DNA from: Phycisphaeraceae bacterium
GTDB lineage: Bacteria > Planctomycetota > Phycisphaerae > Phycisphaerales > UBA1924
Assembly: GCA_019636695.1 (NCBI GenBank)
Contig: JAHBXD010000001.1
Coordinates: 737,661-801,660 of the forward strand
DNA length: 64,000 nt
Reading direction: 5' to 3'
The notes below the pieces were generated by a model. The model searched no databases. It had not been told where the DNA came from and saw only the letters and a list, made by a program, of their open reading frames with translations. Shown here piece by piece: positions 17,807 to 25,152 of this stretch (position 1 is the first letter of the stretch; every line of letters starts with the position of its first letter). A program made the position numbers and the translations under genes.

Positions 17807-19291
17807 TCACTCAAGCCTGTGCCCAAGCAGCCAGTCGATCGCTTCCGGCAGCACCGCCGGAACGATCAGCGTGTGCCCTTGATGCGGCACCAGCCGATAC
17901 TCAACCGCTTCCCCCGCGTCGATCGCGGGCCGAACCTGCCGCTCGACTCGCCCCGGGGGAACGATGCGGTCGTGCTCGGCGCCAAAGACCAGCATCGGCG
18001 CCCGCGCTCGACCTGCCTGCAACGGCGCGGCCCCCGCAATGGCGCACACCGCAGCGATCGTCCGCGGCCGCATCTGCGCCAGAGCCGAAGCGCCCATCGC
18101 ACCCATCGAGTGGCCGATCAGATACACCCGCGAGCGATCGAAATCAAAATCCTGTGCGATATCGTCAAGCAGCGCATCGAGCATCATGCCGTTGCCCAGC
18201 AGGGGATAGGCCAGGGGCGATGCCACGATGAACCCCTTCTCCCTTGCCAGGTCCGTCAGCATCCCCGCGCCGTAGCCGTCGATCCACAAATGCTCGTCGC
18301 CGCCCGCCCCGTGAAGGGCGATCACCAGGGGCAGCGGCGTGCCTTCCGTGATCTGGTTCGGCGCAAAAACGATCACCGGCGACGAAGCCCCGCCGAGCCG
18401 AAAAACCCCTCGATGGTGCCCCGGCCGCAGTCGCACTTGCTCAGGCGGCGTCTGCAGTTCTTTCCGCCAGGTACGGACAAGCGCCTCAGGCGAATCGACC
18501 AGCCACACCAAGGCATCCTGATCGTCGGTCATCTGCGCGATCACCGATGCCACGTCCACCTGCCGATGCGGGGCCAGCCTCGGATCCGAAAACTCGCGCA
18601 GCAACCCCTCGCGATAGACATCCAGCGTCCCGTATTCGAGCATCCACAGCCGCCCCATGTGCATCGGCTGTGTTCCGGGTACTCGAATCCAGAGATCCGC
18701 GGTTCCGGGTTTGCGAAGTTCGACCGGGAACGGAGCGCGTGCCGTCCCCCGGAAGTCCATCCGATCCTTCAGAGGCCACTCCCACGAAATACCCGACGAA
18801 GGCATCGTCACGACCAGTTCCGCCTCGTGCAGCCGGTCGCGCCGATCCGTCCCGTGCAGCGTCTCGATGATCAGGTCCAACTGATCGTCTTCCGGTGAAA
18901 CAATCCACGATGGGTAAGCCCGCACCCGCAGGCTCGCCGCGGCGAGCCACGCTTCGCGCGCCTCGTCTTCCAGCCCGAGCAGTTCCGCCGAGAGCACATC
19001 CAGTTCTTCGAGCGCCTGTCCCATCCTCCCGGAAAGGAACATCATCGCCAGGGCATCCACCCGTCGATTCAGTTCGGCCAGCGCCTCCCCCTGCGGATCC
19101 CGCGCAAGCGCTGCCCGCTCAAACCGCTGAAAGGCCCGCGCCAGGTCGATTCGACGTGCAGACACACGCGCCGGCCGCCCGGCATCGGCTCGAACGCCTT
19201 CCGCGGCTGGCTGGGGCAGATCGAGTGCAACCCCCGAAGCGCCCGCCCAATAAAATCCCAACGCTGCCGCGATCACTCCTGCCGTGCGCAT
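17807..19291 (-). CDS. Secreted alpha/beta hydrolase (esterase or peptidase-like)
   Basis: 494 residues from the ATG at 19291, which has AAGGAAAC 8 nt upstream. The first 25 residues (RTAGVIAAALGFYWAGASG) are a signal peptide. An N-terminal helical domain of about 230 residues is followed by a C-terminal alpha/beta hydrolase: LVIALHGAGGDEHLW (oxyanion region), nucleophile elbow GHSMGAMGAS, FGAEHDRIVPPG (acid) and PHQGHTL (His). The layout resembles polyhydroxybutyrate-depolymerase-like and prolyl-oligopeptidase-like esterases. Its start lies only 20 bp from the tRNA-Arg 3' half on the same strand, so before integration the two may have been transcribed together; its promoter context changed with the element. 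Confidence 0.82.
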   Translation of the reverse strand: MRTAGVIAAALGFYWAGASGVALDLPQPAAEGVRADAGRPARVSARRIDLARAFQRFERAALARDPQGEALAELNRRVDALAMMFLSGRMGQALEELDVLSAELLGLEDEAREAWLAAASLRVRAYPSWIVSPEDDQLDLIIETLHGTDRRDRLHEAELVVTMPSSGISWEWPLKDRMDFRGTARAPFPVELRKPGTADLWIRVPGTQPMHMGRLWMLEYGTLDVYREGLLREFSDPRLAPHRQVDVASVIAQMTDDQDALVWLVDSPEALVRTWRKELQTPPEQVRLRPGHHRGVFRLGGASSPVIVFAPNQITEGTPLPLVIALHGAGGDEHLWIDGYGAGMLTDLAREKGFIVASPLAYPLLGNGMMLDALLDDIAQDFDFDRSRVYLIGHSMGAMGASALAQMRPRTIAAVCAIAGAAPLQAGRARAPMLVFGAEHDRIVPPGRVERQVRPAIDAGEAVEYRLVPHQGHTLIVPAVLPEAIDWLLGHRLE

Positions 19292-19310
19292 GCCGGTTTC
19301 CTTCGACAAA

Positions 19311-19352
19311 CGCCCCGGGGCGGATTCGAACCGCCGACCTGCGGTTTAGAAG
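19311..19352 (-). pseudogene. 3' half of tRNA-Arg(UCU), severed by integration
   Basis: Read on the minus strand: anticodon loop CTTCTAA (19346-19352), anticodon stem 3' strand ACCGC, variable loop AGGTC, T-stem GGCGG / CCGCC enclosing TTCGAAT, acceptor 3' strand CCGGGGC and discriminator G at 19311. No matching 5' half is present on the element side: the five bases before the loop are ACGGC rather than GCGGT. The missing half lies at 30403-30441. Joined over the shared 7 bp they form a standard 74-nt tRNA with a 7-bp acceptor stem (one U-G pair). Confidence 0.93.
19346..19352. repeat. attL: Left attachment core, TTAGAAG
   Basis: Seven bases identical to 30403-30409. The identity stops on both sides (t versus c before, g versus a after), so the core is exactly the 7-nt anticodon loop of the target tRNA read on the opposite strand. 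A 7-bp crossover region is normal for tyrosine integrases. The inverted-repeat arm GCCGTAGGGAT abuts it directly on the element side. Confidence 0.9.
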
Positions 19353-19363
19353 GCCGTAGGGAT
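19353..19363 (+). repeat. Left copy of 11-bp terminal inverted repeat
   Basis: GCCGTAGGGAT, matched exactly in inverted orientation by ATCCCTACGGC at 30342-30352. The left copy touches the core; the right copy ends 50 bp inside the right core. Likely an integrase arm site or an excisionase site. This assignment is inference from position. Confidence 0.6.
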
Positions 19364-19478
19364 ACGCACAGAATACACGGGAAATCGGCCACTTTCCAAC
19401 ACTTCTCCACCTTGGCTAGGATTCTGGCAAGGATCATCCCGCACAACCGGACCCCCAGAGGCCGGGAACCCTCTTTCC

Positions 19479-19507
19479 TTGGCGAGGGTTTCCGGGGTGC
19501 GTAGAAT
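19479..19507 (+). promoter_or_regulatory. Candidate rightward promoter of the element
   Basis: TTGGCG (19479-19484), a 17-bp spacer, then TAGAAT (19502-19507). The 11-mer CGTAGAATACT at 19500-19510 recurs exactly at 23860-23870, also in a promoter-like setting. It would drive the excisionase and replication genes with a leader of about 220 nt. Confidence 0.45.
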
Positions 19508-19732
19508 ACTTGTGGCCCCCAAGATGAGCCGTCACCCGCCTTCAGGCGGAAACCGGGCCGGGGTCTGAATGATGAACTGCGAATGACGGACTGCGGACTC
19601 TGAAGCCCTGAATGATGAATGAGGAACCGCGAACTGCCCCAACCCGGCGCGTTCGTCCGTTCAGGGTTCCACCGTCCAGCGTAACGACGGCCCCGATTCG
19701 TTGACGGCCCGCGCCCCCTGGGAGCGTCCGTC

Positions 19733-20023
19733 ATGTCTATTGCATCATCCGGCGGGGCGCTCCCCGCCGAGTTCGCGCGTGAAGTCGCGTCGTTCGTTCT
19801 CGCCGAAATCCAGCGCCGGGGCATCGTCACCCCTGAATACCTGGACAGCGCGCAAGCGTCGGTCTACCTGGGCATGAGTCAAGATTGGTTGGCCAAGGCC
19901 CGAAGTGACGGCGGCGGCCCCAACTACTCCAAGGTGTCCGGCTCCCGTGGCGGCGCTGTCCGCTACAAGCGCACCGACCTGGACAAGTTCATGGCGGCCC
20001 GCCGCACTGGGGGAGGCCGCTAA
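19733..20023 (+). CDS. HTH excisionase/AlpA-type DNA-binding protein
   Basis: 96 residues. The C-terminal half has the HTH_17/MerR-type winged-helix pattern of excisionases and AlpA regulators: LDSAQASVYLGMSQDWLAKA (helix-turn-helix), then a wing with GGAVRYKRTDLDKFMAARR. In satellites and integrated plasmids such a protein directs excision or activates the element's genes, and it is usually the first gene after the att end, as here. It stops 2 bp before the replication gene, so the two are coupled. Start ATG 19733. Specific target sites are not known; the TGGCAAGG/CCTTGCCA sites in the element are candidates. Confidence 0.8.
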   Translation: MSIASSGGALPAEFAREVASFVLAEIQRRGIVTPEYLDSAQASVYLGMSQDWLAKARSDGGGPNYSKVSGSRGGAVRYKRTDLDKFMAARRTGGGR

Positions 20024-20025
20024 AC

Positions 20026-22254
20026 ATGGACCCCGGATGCCACGCCAACTACGCCCATGCCTGGGCGTTCCTTGATCGTTTCCACCCCAGGCGGCCCCGC
20101 ACCATAACGGGAATCACGCTGGACAAGCGCCAGATTCCTACGGCCACCTTCGGGCCGAACCAGCGCGCCGACTTCCTCACTTGGGCGGAAGCGTGCGCGA
20201 AGATGCCCGCCAATCTCTACTTCTCCGTCGCCGAACCGATCGGTACGCCAACGGAGAAGATGAGCCGGGCGGAAGTCCGCGCCGTGCATTGGTTGCACGT
20301 TGACGTAGACCCCCGCAAGGGTGAAGACCTGGAGGCGGAGCGATCCCGAATCCTGGAACTACTGCGCGATCCGACGGGGCTTCCCGCCCCGTCGGTCATC
20401 GTGTCCACCGGCGGCGGGTTCGCAGCGTACTGGGCGCTGTCGGAACCGATCATCATTGACGGGGACTTGGCCCGCGCTGAAGACGCGGCGCTCTACAACC
20501 TTGCGATAGAGCGGGCGTTGGGCGGGGATTCTTGCCATGACGCTTCGCGCATCATGCGTCTTCCGTTCACCGTCAACCTTCCCGACGCTGGCAAGGTGAA
20601 GAAGGGCCGCGTTCCCGCTCTGGCCGCCGTGGTTGAGTGGCACGCCGATCGGGTCTATCCGTTGTCCGCTTTCCCGAAGGCCCAGGTGGACGGACAGGCC
20701 CCGACGCCCAAGGGGGACGCGGCCAGCGCGCGCAGCATCGCGCACGTTGACGACCTGGGCGAGCGGGTTTCGGACAGGCTCAAAGTGTTGATCGTCAACG
20801 GGTGCAACCCCGACGAACCGAACCACTTCCCTTCCCGATCCGAAGCGGTCTTCTACGTCGCGTGCGAACTTGTCCGCGCCGGCCTGGACGATGCAACGAT
20901 CCTGGGCGTACTCCAGCACCCGGAGTTCCGCATAGCGGAGAGTGTGCGGGAGAAGGGGAACGGGGCCGCGCGCTACGCCGCGCGTCAGGTGGAACGCGCC
21001 CGCGCCGCCGTTGATGAAGAGGCCGCCGATTTCCAGTGTGACGACAAGGGGAACCCGTTCCCGTCGCCCCACAATATCCGCGTGTCCATCCGCAAACAGG
21101 ACGTGCGCCTCTGGTGGGATGAGTTCGCCGATCGGAAGTTCATTGAAGGCTTGACGGGGTTCGGACCACACCTTGACGACCGCGCCGTAGTCCGCTTGTG
21201 GATCAACGCCCAGGAAGTCCACCGGCTCCGAACCGGGAAAGAGTTCTTCCATGACGTTGTGTCCGACTACGCCATTTCCAACCGTCGGCATCCCGTGCGT
21301 TCGTACCTGGAGGAAGTCGCCGACATCTGGGATGGAACGCCCCGCGTTGAAACGTGGTTGATCGACTACGCGGGCGCTGAAGATACGCCCTACGTCCGCG
21401 CCGTGTCCCGCTTGCCCTTGGTGGCCGCCGTGCGCCGCATCCTGTCCCCAGGGTGCAAGTTCGATGAAATGCCGGTCCTGGAGGGACCACAGGGCGGCGG
21501 GAAGTCTTCGCTTCTCCGCACGCTTTGCCCCGATGAATCGTGGTTCACCGATGATCTTCCGTTGGACGGGGACGCCAAGCGGTTCATTGAAGCCGTGAAG
21601 GGGAAGTGGATCGTTGAGGCGGGCGAACTGAAGGGTATGAGGAAGGCGGAGGCCGACGCGCTGAAGTCGGCGCTATCACGTCAAGTGGACCGGGCGCGCA
21701 TGGCCTACGGGCGGGAGCCTGTAGAACTGGCGCGCCAGTGTGTCATCTTCGGGACCACGAACAGTGAACGGTACCTGAAGGACACCACGGGGAACCGGCG
21801 GTACTGGCCGATCCGATGCGGGGCGCTGGACGTGGCCGGGCTTGCCAAGGTGCGCGATCAACTCTGGGCAGAGGCCGCCCGCCTGGAGGCCGACGGAGTG
21901 TCGATCCGCCTGGACCCGTCCCTCTACCCGCACGCGGCGGAGGCCCAGGACGCCCGCCGACAGGAAGACCCGTTCATGGAAGCCCTGGAACCGGCTCTGG
22001 CGGGCTTGGTGGGCAAACTCCGCGCCCAGGACGCTTGGTCGATCGTCGGCAAGGCCGACGTGGGCACGCGGACGCAGGAAGATATGAACCGCCTGGGGGA
22101 GGCCATGCGGATGCTGGGCTGGGAGCGTCGCCAGCGCCGGTTCGGCGGAAACCCGGAGTGGTGCTATCTGAAGGGGACGGAGGCCGAGCGGGAAATACCT
22201 GTGACCCTGAACTGTGTGGAAGGGCGTTGGGAGGGGGTGTCGGATGCGTTCTAG
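20026..22254 (+). CDS. Primase-helicase replication protein (PrimPol-like plus VapE/VirE ATPase)
   Basis: 742 residues. The N-terminal part (about 1-240) is a RepB/PrimPol-like primase: HVDVD with D93 and D95, VSTGGGFAAYW, and SRIMRLPFTVN (174-184), the second conserved block of that fold. The C-terminal part (about 400-660) is a VapE/VirE-type P-loop ATPase: Walker A GPQGGGKSS at 487-495, the KGKWIVEAGEL Walker B-like stretch, KSALSRQVDRARMAYGRE and FGTTNSERYLKD with arginine-finger residues near GNRRYWPI. This fusion is the usual autonomous replication protein of phage satellites and some integrated plasmids, where it recognises and melts the element's own origin. The repeat cluster just downstream (22278-22527) is the obvious candidate origin. 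Start ATG 20026. Confidence 0.88.
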   Translation: MDPGCHANYAHAWAFLDRFHPRRPRTITGITLDKRQIPTATFGPNQRADFLTWAEACAKMPANLYFSVAEPIGTPTEKMSRAEVRAVHWLHVDVDPRKGEDLEAERSRILELLRDPTGLPAPSVIVSTGGGFAAYWALSEPIIIDGDLARAEDAALYNLAIERALGGDSCHDASRIMRLPFTVNLPDAGKVKKGRVPALAAVVEWHADRVYPLSAFPKAQVDGQAPTPKGDAASARSIAHVDDLGERVSDRLKVLIVNGCNPDEPNHFPSRSEAVFYVACELVRAGLDDATILGVLQHPEFRIAESVREKGNGAARYAARQVERARAAVDEEAADFQCDDKGNPFPSPHNIRVSIRKQDVRLWWDEFADRKFIEGLTGFGPHLDDRAVVRLWINAQEVHRLRTGKEFFHDVVSDYAISNRRHPVRSYLEEVADIWDGTPRVETWLIDYAGAEDTPYVRAVSRLPLVAAVRRILSPGCKFDEMPVLEGPQGGGKSSLLRTLCPDESWFTDDLPLDGDAKRFIEAVKGKWIVEAGELKGMRKAEADALKSALSRQVDRARMAYGREPVELARQCVIFGTTNSERYLKDTTGNRRYWPIRCGALDVAGLAKVRDQLWAEAARLEADGVSIRLDPSLYPHAAEAQDARRQEDPFMEALEPALAGLVGKLRAQDAWSIVGKADVGTRTQEDMNRLGEAMRMLGWERRQRRFGGNPEWCYLKGTEAEREIPVTLNCVEGRWEGVSDAF

Positions 22255-22277
22255 CCGTCACTCCCGGCCCCAGGCCC

Positions 22278-22527
22278 GTTACGCCCAGGGGGCTACGCGA
22301 AATCGCCCCTGGGGCTTCAGGAACGCCGATTCTGCGCCCCGTAACCGCCGTAACGGCCTGAAACCCCCTGTTCTACAGAGTGGTCCCGGCCCTAGCCGGA
22401 AGGTCTACCTGTCTACCCCTTTGAGAGAAAGAGGGGTTACGGCAGTTACGGTGTCAGAAAGAGGCCCTGGGAAGTCAGGAAGCCCGATTCCGCGTCGCCC
22501 CCTGGGCAGTGACGCCAGCAGTTACGG
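22278..22527. repeat. Cluster of GTTACGG/CCGTAAC words, candidate iterons
   Basis: GTTACGG occurs at 22436-22442, 22445-22451 and 22521-22527, its complement CCGTAAC at 22339-22345 and 22348-22354, and a one-base variant GTTACGC at 22278. Two pairs are spaced 9 bp from start to start. They sit immediately 3' of the VapE-type replication gene, where satellite origins are commonly found. Confidence 0.5.
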
Positions 22528-22755
22528 AGGGGCGACGGTTCCGCCCCGGCCTGGGCTTCCATGCCGCGCAAGCCGCGCCGCATCCGATAACCCCTCGCGC
22601 GCCCGTGACCCTTGGTTATCGCACCCTAGACCACCCTTGCCAAGGGCCGCCGAATCCTTGCCAACGCCCCTTGGTCCGCTAGGAACCGCCTTCCCGTGGC
22701 CCCAGGGGCGTATCCCTTCCGCCTGTTACTTCCCGGCTCCGACCACCGACCATCG

Positions 22756-22845
22756 TTCTCGGACCACCATCTGTGAAGATGGGAGGTCTGGGAGGTCTGT
22801 AGGGGTTATGAGGGGGTGGTCCGAGAAATCGCAGATTCTCGGACC
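22756..22845. repeat. 13-bp inverted repeat with a third half-copy upstream of the TerS-like gene
   Basis: TTCTCGGACCACC (22756-22768) and its exact complement GGTGGTCCGAGAA (22815-22827) flank 46 bp, and TTCTCGGACC recurs at 22836-22845. The group ends 74 bp before the TerS-like start codon. It could be an operator, or the packaging (pac/cos) site recognised by that protein. Function not shown. Confidence 0.5.
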
Positions 22846-22919
22846 TAGGTACCCCTCCACCCCAGCGCCGGGCAGCATTTCGATCATCGCAACTTGTTAG
22901 TAGTCGCAAACCAATAGCC

Positions 22920-23579
22920 ATGAGTACGAAACCACCCACACCCCTTGATCCGAACGGCCTCCCGCCTATGCCCTCGCGCGGATGCCCGGTCAGTTCCAGC
23001 ATGTACGATCGACTGTTGGAGGCCGCGCGCCGTGGCGGTTGGCCCGCCGTCTATACGGTCTTCGCACAGGGCGAAACCGTCATCGACCGTGGCGGCCTGG
23101 GCGGAGTGTGCGAACGCCCCGCGCGCCGCGCAACGTTGAATGAGTTCCTCGCCAAGCGTTCGGACTTGGCGGCGCTCTTGGATAACGCGGCCCAGGAACG
23201 GCGGGACCGGCTCTTGGAGAATCTCCAAGATGAGGTGGAACAGATAGCCCTTGGGCCGGGCGACGTTACCCAGGACTTCGACGATAAGGGCCGACTGAAG
23301 CGCACGCGGATTGATCGGCGCAACAAACTTCACGCGCTGTTGAAACTGTTGGCCGCGCACGATCCCGACACCTACGCGGAGCGCCGCAAACTGGACGTGG
23401 CCGGACAGGTGAATCACGCGCACGCCCACCTGTCATTGGGCAACGCACCCGGCGGGTACGTTGTGGATATGGACTCCGTAGCGGCGCTGGAGCCGGGCGA
23501 GCAAGCCGAACTGTTCCGACTTCTCACCAAGATTGAAGACGCGCGCCGCGCGCTTCCCCCTGGAGATTCCAACCAATGA
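22920..23579 (+). CDS. Terminase small subunit-like protein
   Basis: 219 residues. The N-terminal part has a possible helix-turn-helix (YDRLLEAARRGGWPAVYTVF), followed by a long helical region (LNEFLAKRSDLAALLDNAAQERRDRLLENLQDEVEQIA). The later stretch RIDRRNKLHALLKLLAAHDPDTYAERRKLDV resembles the shared region of TerS-type proteins, in which a RxxxRxxLLxxLxP(D)xYxxR pattern precedes an acidic tail. Small terminases bind the packaging site and hand DNA to the large terminase. Phage satellites often carry only the small one to redirect helper packaging. No large terminase was found here. Start ATG 22920 has a weak ribosome site. Assignment is by pattern only. Confidence 0.55.
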   Translation: MSTKPPTPLDPNGLPPMPSRGCPVSSSMYDRLLEAARRGGWPAVYTVFAQGETVIDRGGLGGVCERPARRATLNEFLAKRSDLAALLDNAAQERRDRLLENLQDEVEQIALGPGDVTQDFDDKGRLKRTRIDRRNKLHALLKLLAAHDPDTYAERRKLDVAGQVNHAHAHLSLGNAPGGYVVDMDSVAALEPGEQAELFRLLTKIEDARRALPPGDSNQ

Positions 23580-23809
23580 ACGCGAGCGACCACCAAAGGC
23601 GCGTGGCCTTCCTGAACCTGAAGGCCAACGCGGGCGCGATCACACCAGATGAGCGGGCCGAACTGGATCAACTGTGCCAACTGCGCATCGTTGAAACCAC
23701 TGGAGGCGGGCCGATCATCGTGGAACCACTCCCGATCCGGCCCGAAGACTGGAACGCATACGCGCAGCGCCGCAACGCTGAACGCACGCAGTTTCATACG
23801 GATACATAA
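23576..23809 (+). CDS. Small unknown element protein
   Basis: 77 residues, no recognised family. It overlaps the TerS-like stop by the ATGA arrangement (start 23576, stop of the previous gene 23577-23579), which points to translational coupling. A compact hydrophilic protein with a short helical N-terminus (DHQRRVAFLNLKANAGAI) and a GGGPIIVEPLPIRPEDW stretch. It might be a partner of the TerS-like protein, but nothing in the sequence proves that. Confidence 0.6.
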   Translation: MNASDHQRRVAFLNLKANAGAITPDERAELDQLCQLRIVETTGGGPIIVEPLPIRPEDWNAYAQRRNAERTQFHTDT

Positions 23810-23839
23810 GGCTACATAGGTTTACAAGATAGTTCGTAC

Positions 23840-23867
23840 TTGTCAGTATTTCCGAGCAACGTAGAAT
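23840..23867 (+). promoter_or_regulatory. Candidate promoter, possibly for a leaderless message
   Basis: TTGTCA (23840-23845), a 16-bp spacer and TAGAAT (23862-23867), only 4 bp before the ATG at 23872. If used, transcription would begin at or near the start codon. CGTAGAATACT here (23860-23870) is identical to 19500-19510 in the other candidate promoter. Confidence 0.4.
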
Positions 23868-23871
23868 ACTA

Positions 23872-24276
23872 ATGATGCAACCGGAAGAGGCCACAACCAT
23901 TGCGGAGAAGATCATCGACTCCGACTTGATGCCCAAGCCAACGGCCTTGGCCGTCATCGCGGCCATTCAGGCGGCGGGCGGGGCGCGTGTCGGCCCGGAG
24001 CATTTCGTCCCGGCGGCCAAGGCAAAGCGCGCCAAGGTGCGCAGCGTGGCGGCGGCCTGTGGTTGGGGGCGATGCTGGCATTGTGGCGAGTGGCGCGACG
24101 TGGGCGCGGAGCCGCCGGACGATCCGTGTACCTGTCCCTGTGTGGTTGAAGTCATCGACGATGAAACCTGGGCCGCGCTGTCCGTCTACTTCCTGTGCGG
24201 CGGCCCGATCCGTGCATCCCTTGGCCTTCCGGCTTCACTGGCGGCGCGCTCCCGCCACTTCGATCCCGCCGTTTGA
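23872..24276 (+). CDS. Unknown element protein with Cys/His cluster
   Basis: 134 residues. The N-terminal helix PEEATTIAEKIIDSDLMP is followed by a cluster of Cys and His, CGWGRCWHCGEWRDVG then DPCTCPC, which could bind zinc. No family recognised. It starts a second transcription unit of the element 62 bp after the previous gene, with a promoter-like pair directly ahead and no clear Shine-Dalgarno sequence. A regulator or a nucleic-acid-binding protein is possible. Confidence 0.6.
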   Translation: MMQPEEATTIAEKIIDSDLMPKPTALAVIAAIQAAGGARVGPEHFVPAAKAKRAKVRSVAAACGWGRCWHCGEWRDVGAEPPDDPCTCPCVVEVIDDETWAALSVYFLCGGPIRASLGLPASLAARSRHFDPAV

Positions 24277-24329
24277 CGACGGCGGGATGGTTTCGCATCG
24301 CGGTTGGCATCCCCGTGGTGCTCCTCTCT

Positions 24330-24358
24330 CCGCCGTGGTGGGCATACCACGGCGGGGT
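24330..24358 (+). terminator. Hairpin with short T run between element genes
   Basis: A perfect 10-bp stem CCGCCGTGGT / ACCACGGCGG (24330-24339, 24346-24355) with loop GGGCAT is followed by GGTTT. It lies 54 bp after the preceding stop and fits a weak intrinsic terminator or an attenuator. Confidence 0.55.
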
Positions 24359-24378
24359 TTCCGAATCTGAATCACCCT

Positions 24379-24408
24379 CCCGCCCGCTAGTGGCGGACGG
24401 GCGGGTTT
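24379..24408 (+). promoter_or_regulatory. Second hairpin abutting the start codon of the next gene
   Basis: Stem CCCGCCCG / CGGGCGGG (24379-24386, 24398-24405) with an 11-nt loop is followed by TTT and then the ATG at 24409. The 3' arm occupies the position of a Shine-Dalgarno sequence. It could be a terminator, or a translational gate for the gene cluster 24409-26242. Confidence 0.5.
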
Positions 24409-25152
24409 ATGGCAAACGAACGAATCGACACGTCCATTTCAATGTCGGTCACTCCCGAAATGATCGACGTTCACCGGGACGGCTTCATCCTGGGCGCGAA
24501 CACCGACGGTTCACCCGTCTTCCATGATGCCTTCACCAAGGCGCGGGCGACGATGGAAGCCGTCTTCACCAAGTCGCGTGCGCTGTCCGAAGCCGAGCGG
24601 GCGCTAAAGGCGGCCACGGCCCAGCAAGCCGACCCCGCCCAGGAACGCCGACTCCGCACGCTGGCCGCCCGCACCCTGGGCGAATGTCGGAAGGCGGTTG
24701 AAGGGGCGTTGGAGTCCATCGGGGCGCATCGCGCAAAGGCCGATGAGGAAATCACGAACGCCCTGGGCATCCCGGCGGCGCGTCTACAGGTCACAGATTC
24801 CCAGCGTGCATCGGACGTGCGGGCCGCGCTGCGCGCAATGGGCAAGGCCGAACGAATGGCCGCGCTGCGCTCCGCCGTTCAGGACGGGGACGCGGAAGCC
24901 GTCGGCGCGATCCTGTCGGCCAGTCCGCTTGCGGCGGGCCTGTCCCGAACCGAAGCGGACAATCTGCGCGCCGACGCTGAACGGCGGTTCACGCCCGAAC
25001 TGGCCGCGTTCCGGTCCAATCTGGACCGGCTACGGGAAGTCATCGTCCGCGCTGGCGACGTGACGGAGAAGCGGTTCGGTTCCTTGGTCGGGCGCGGAAA
25101 CTCCCCCGCCGCACGGGTGGAGGCGGCGCTGTCGGCGCTGGAGTCCAACTGA
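24409..25152 (+). CDS. Unknown helical element protein
   Basis: 247 residues, almost wholly helical and Ala/Arg/Glu-rich, no recognised family and no membrane segment. Middle region: FTKARATMEAVFTKSRALSEAERALKAATAQQ and a later block RFTPELAAFRSNLDRLREVI that looks like coiled coil. It is the first of three tightly packed genes; its TGA (25150-25152) shares one base with the next ATG. Its position, next to a second coiled-coil protein and after the TerS-like gene, matches where head-assembly or size-redirecting proteins lie in phage satellites. That is inference from context only. Confidence 0.6.
   Translation: MANERIDTSISMSVTPEMIDVHRDGFILGANTDGSPVFHDAFTKARATMEAVFTKSRALSEAERALKAATAQQADPAQERRLRTLAARTLGECRKAVEGALESIGAHRAKADEEITNALGIPAARLQVTDSQRASDVRAALRAMGKAERMAALRSAVQDGDAEAVGAILSASPLAAGLSRTEADNLRADAERRFTPELAAFRSNLDRLREVIVRAGDVTEKRFGSLVGRGNSPAARVEAALSALESN

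Larger units (their letters stand above)
19353..19732. other. Left-end non-coding region of the element
   Basis: No credible gene in these 380 bp. It holds the terminal inverted repeat, a TGGCAAGG site at 19425-19432, a promoter-like pair (19479-19507), a short hairpin CCGCCTTCAGGCGG near 19537, and a 12-bp direct repeat CTGAATGATGAA at 19565-19576 and 19608-19619 in a stretch of loosely repeated GAACTGCGAA-type words. It probably serves recombination and start of the rightward operon. Confidence 0.6.
22255..22919. other. Non-coding, repeat-rich control region of the element
   Basis: 665 bp between the replication gene and the TerS-like gene without a credible gene; the open frames here have no start signal and odd composition. 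It holds six GTTACG-type words (22278-22527), two CCTTGCCA sites (22635-22642, 22656-22663), a tandem GGGAGGTCT pair near 22781, and a 13-bp inverted repeat with a third half-copy (22756-22845). Origin, operator and packaging functions are all plausible here. Confidence 0.6.

Noticed and set aside
22214..22900. Open frame of 228 codons across the non-coding control region of the element
   Set aside because: It overlaps the end of the replication gene, has no start signal, is Pro/Arg/Ser-rich in a way typical of chance frames in G+C-rich DNA, and runs through the repeat words and the inverted repeat.
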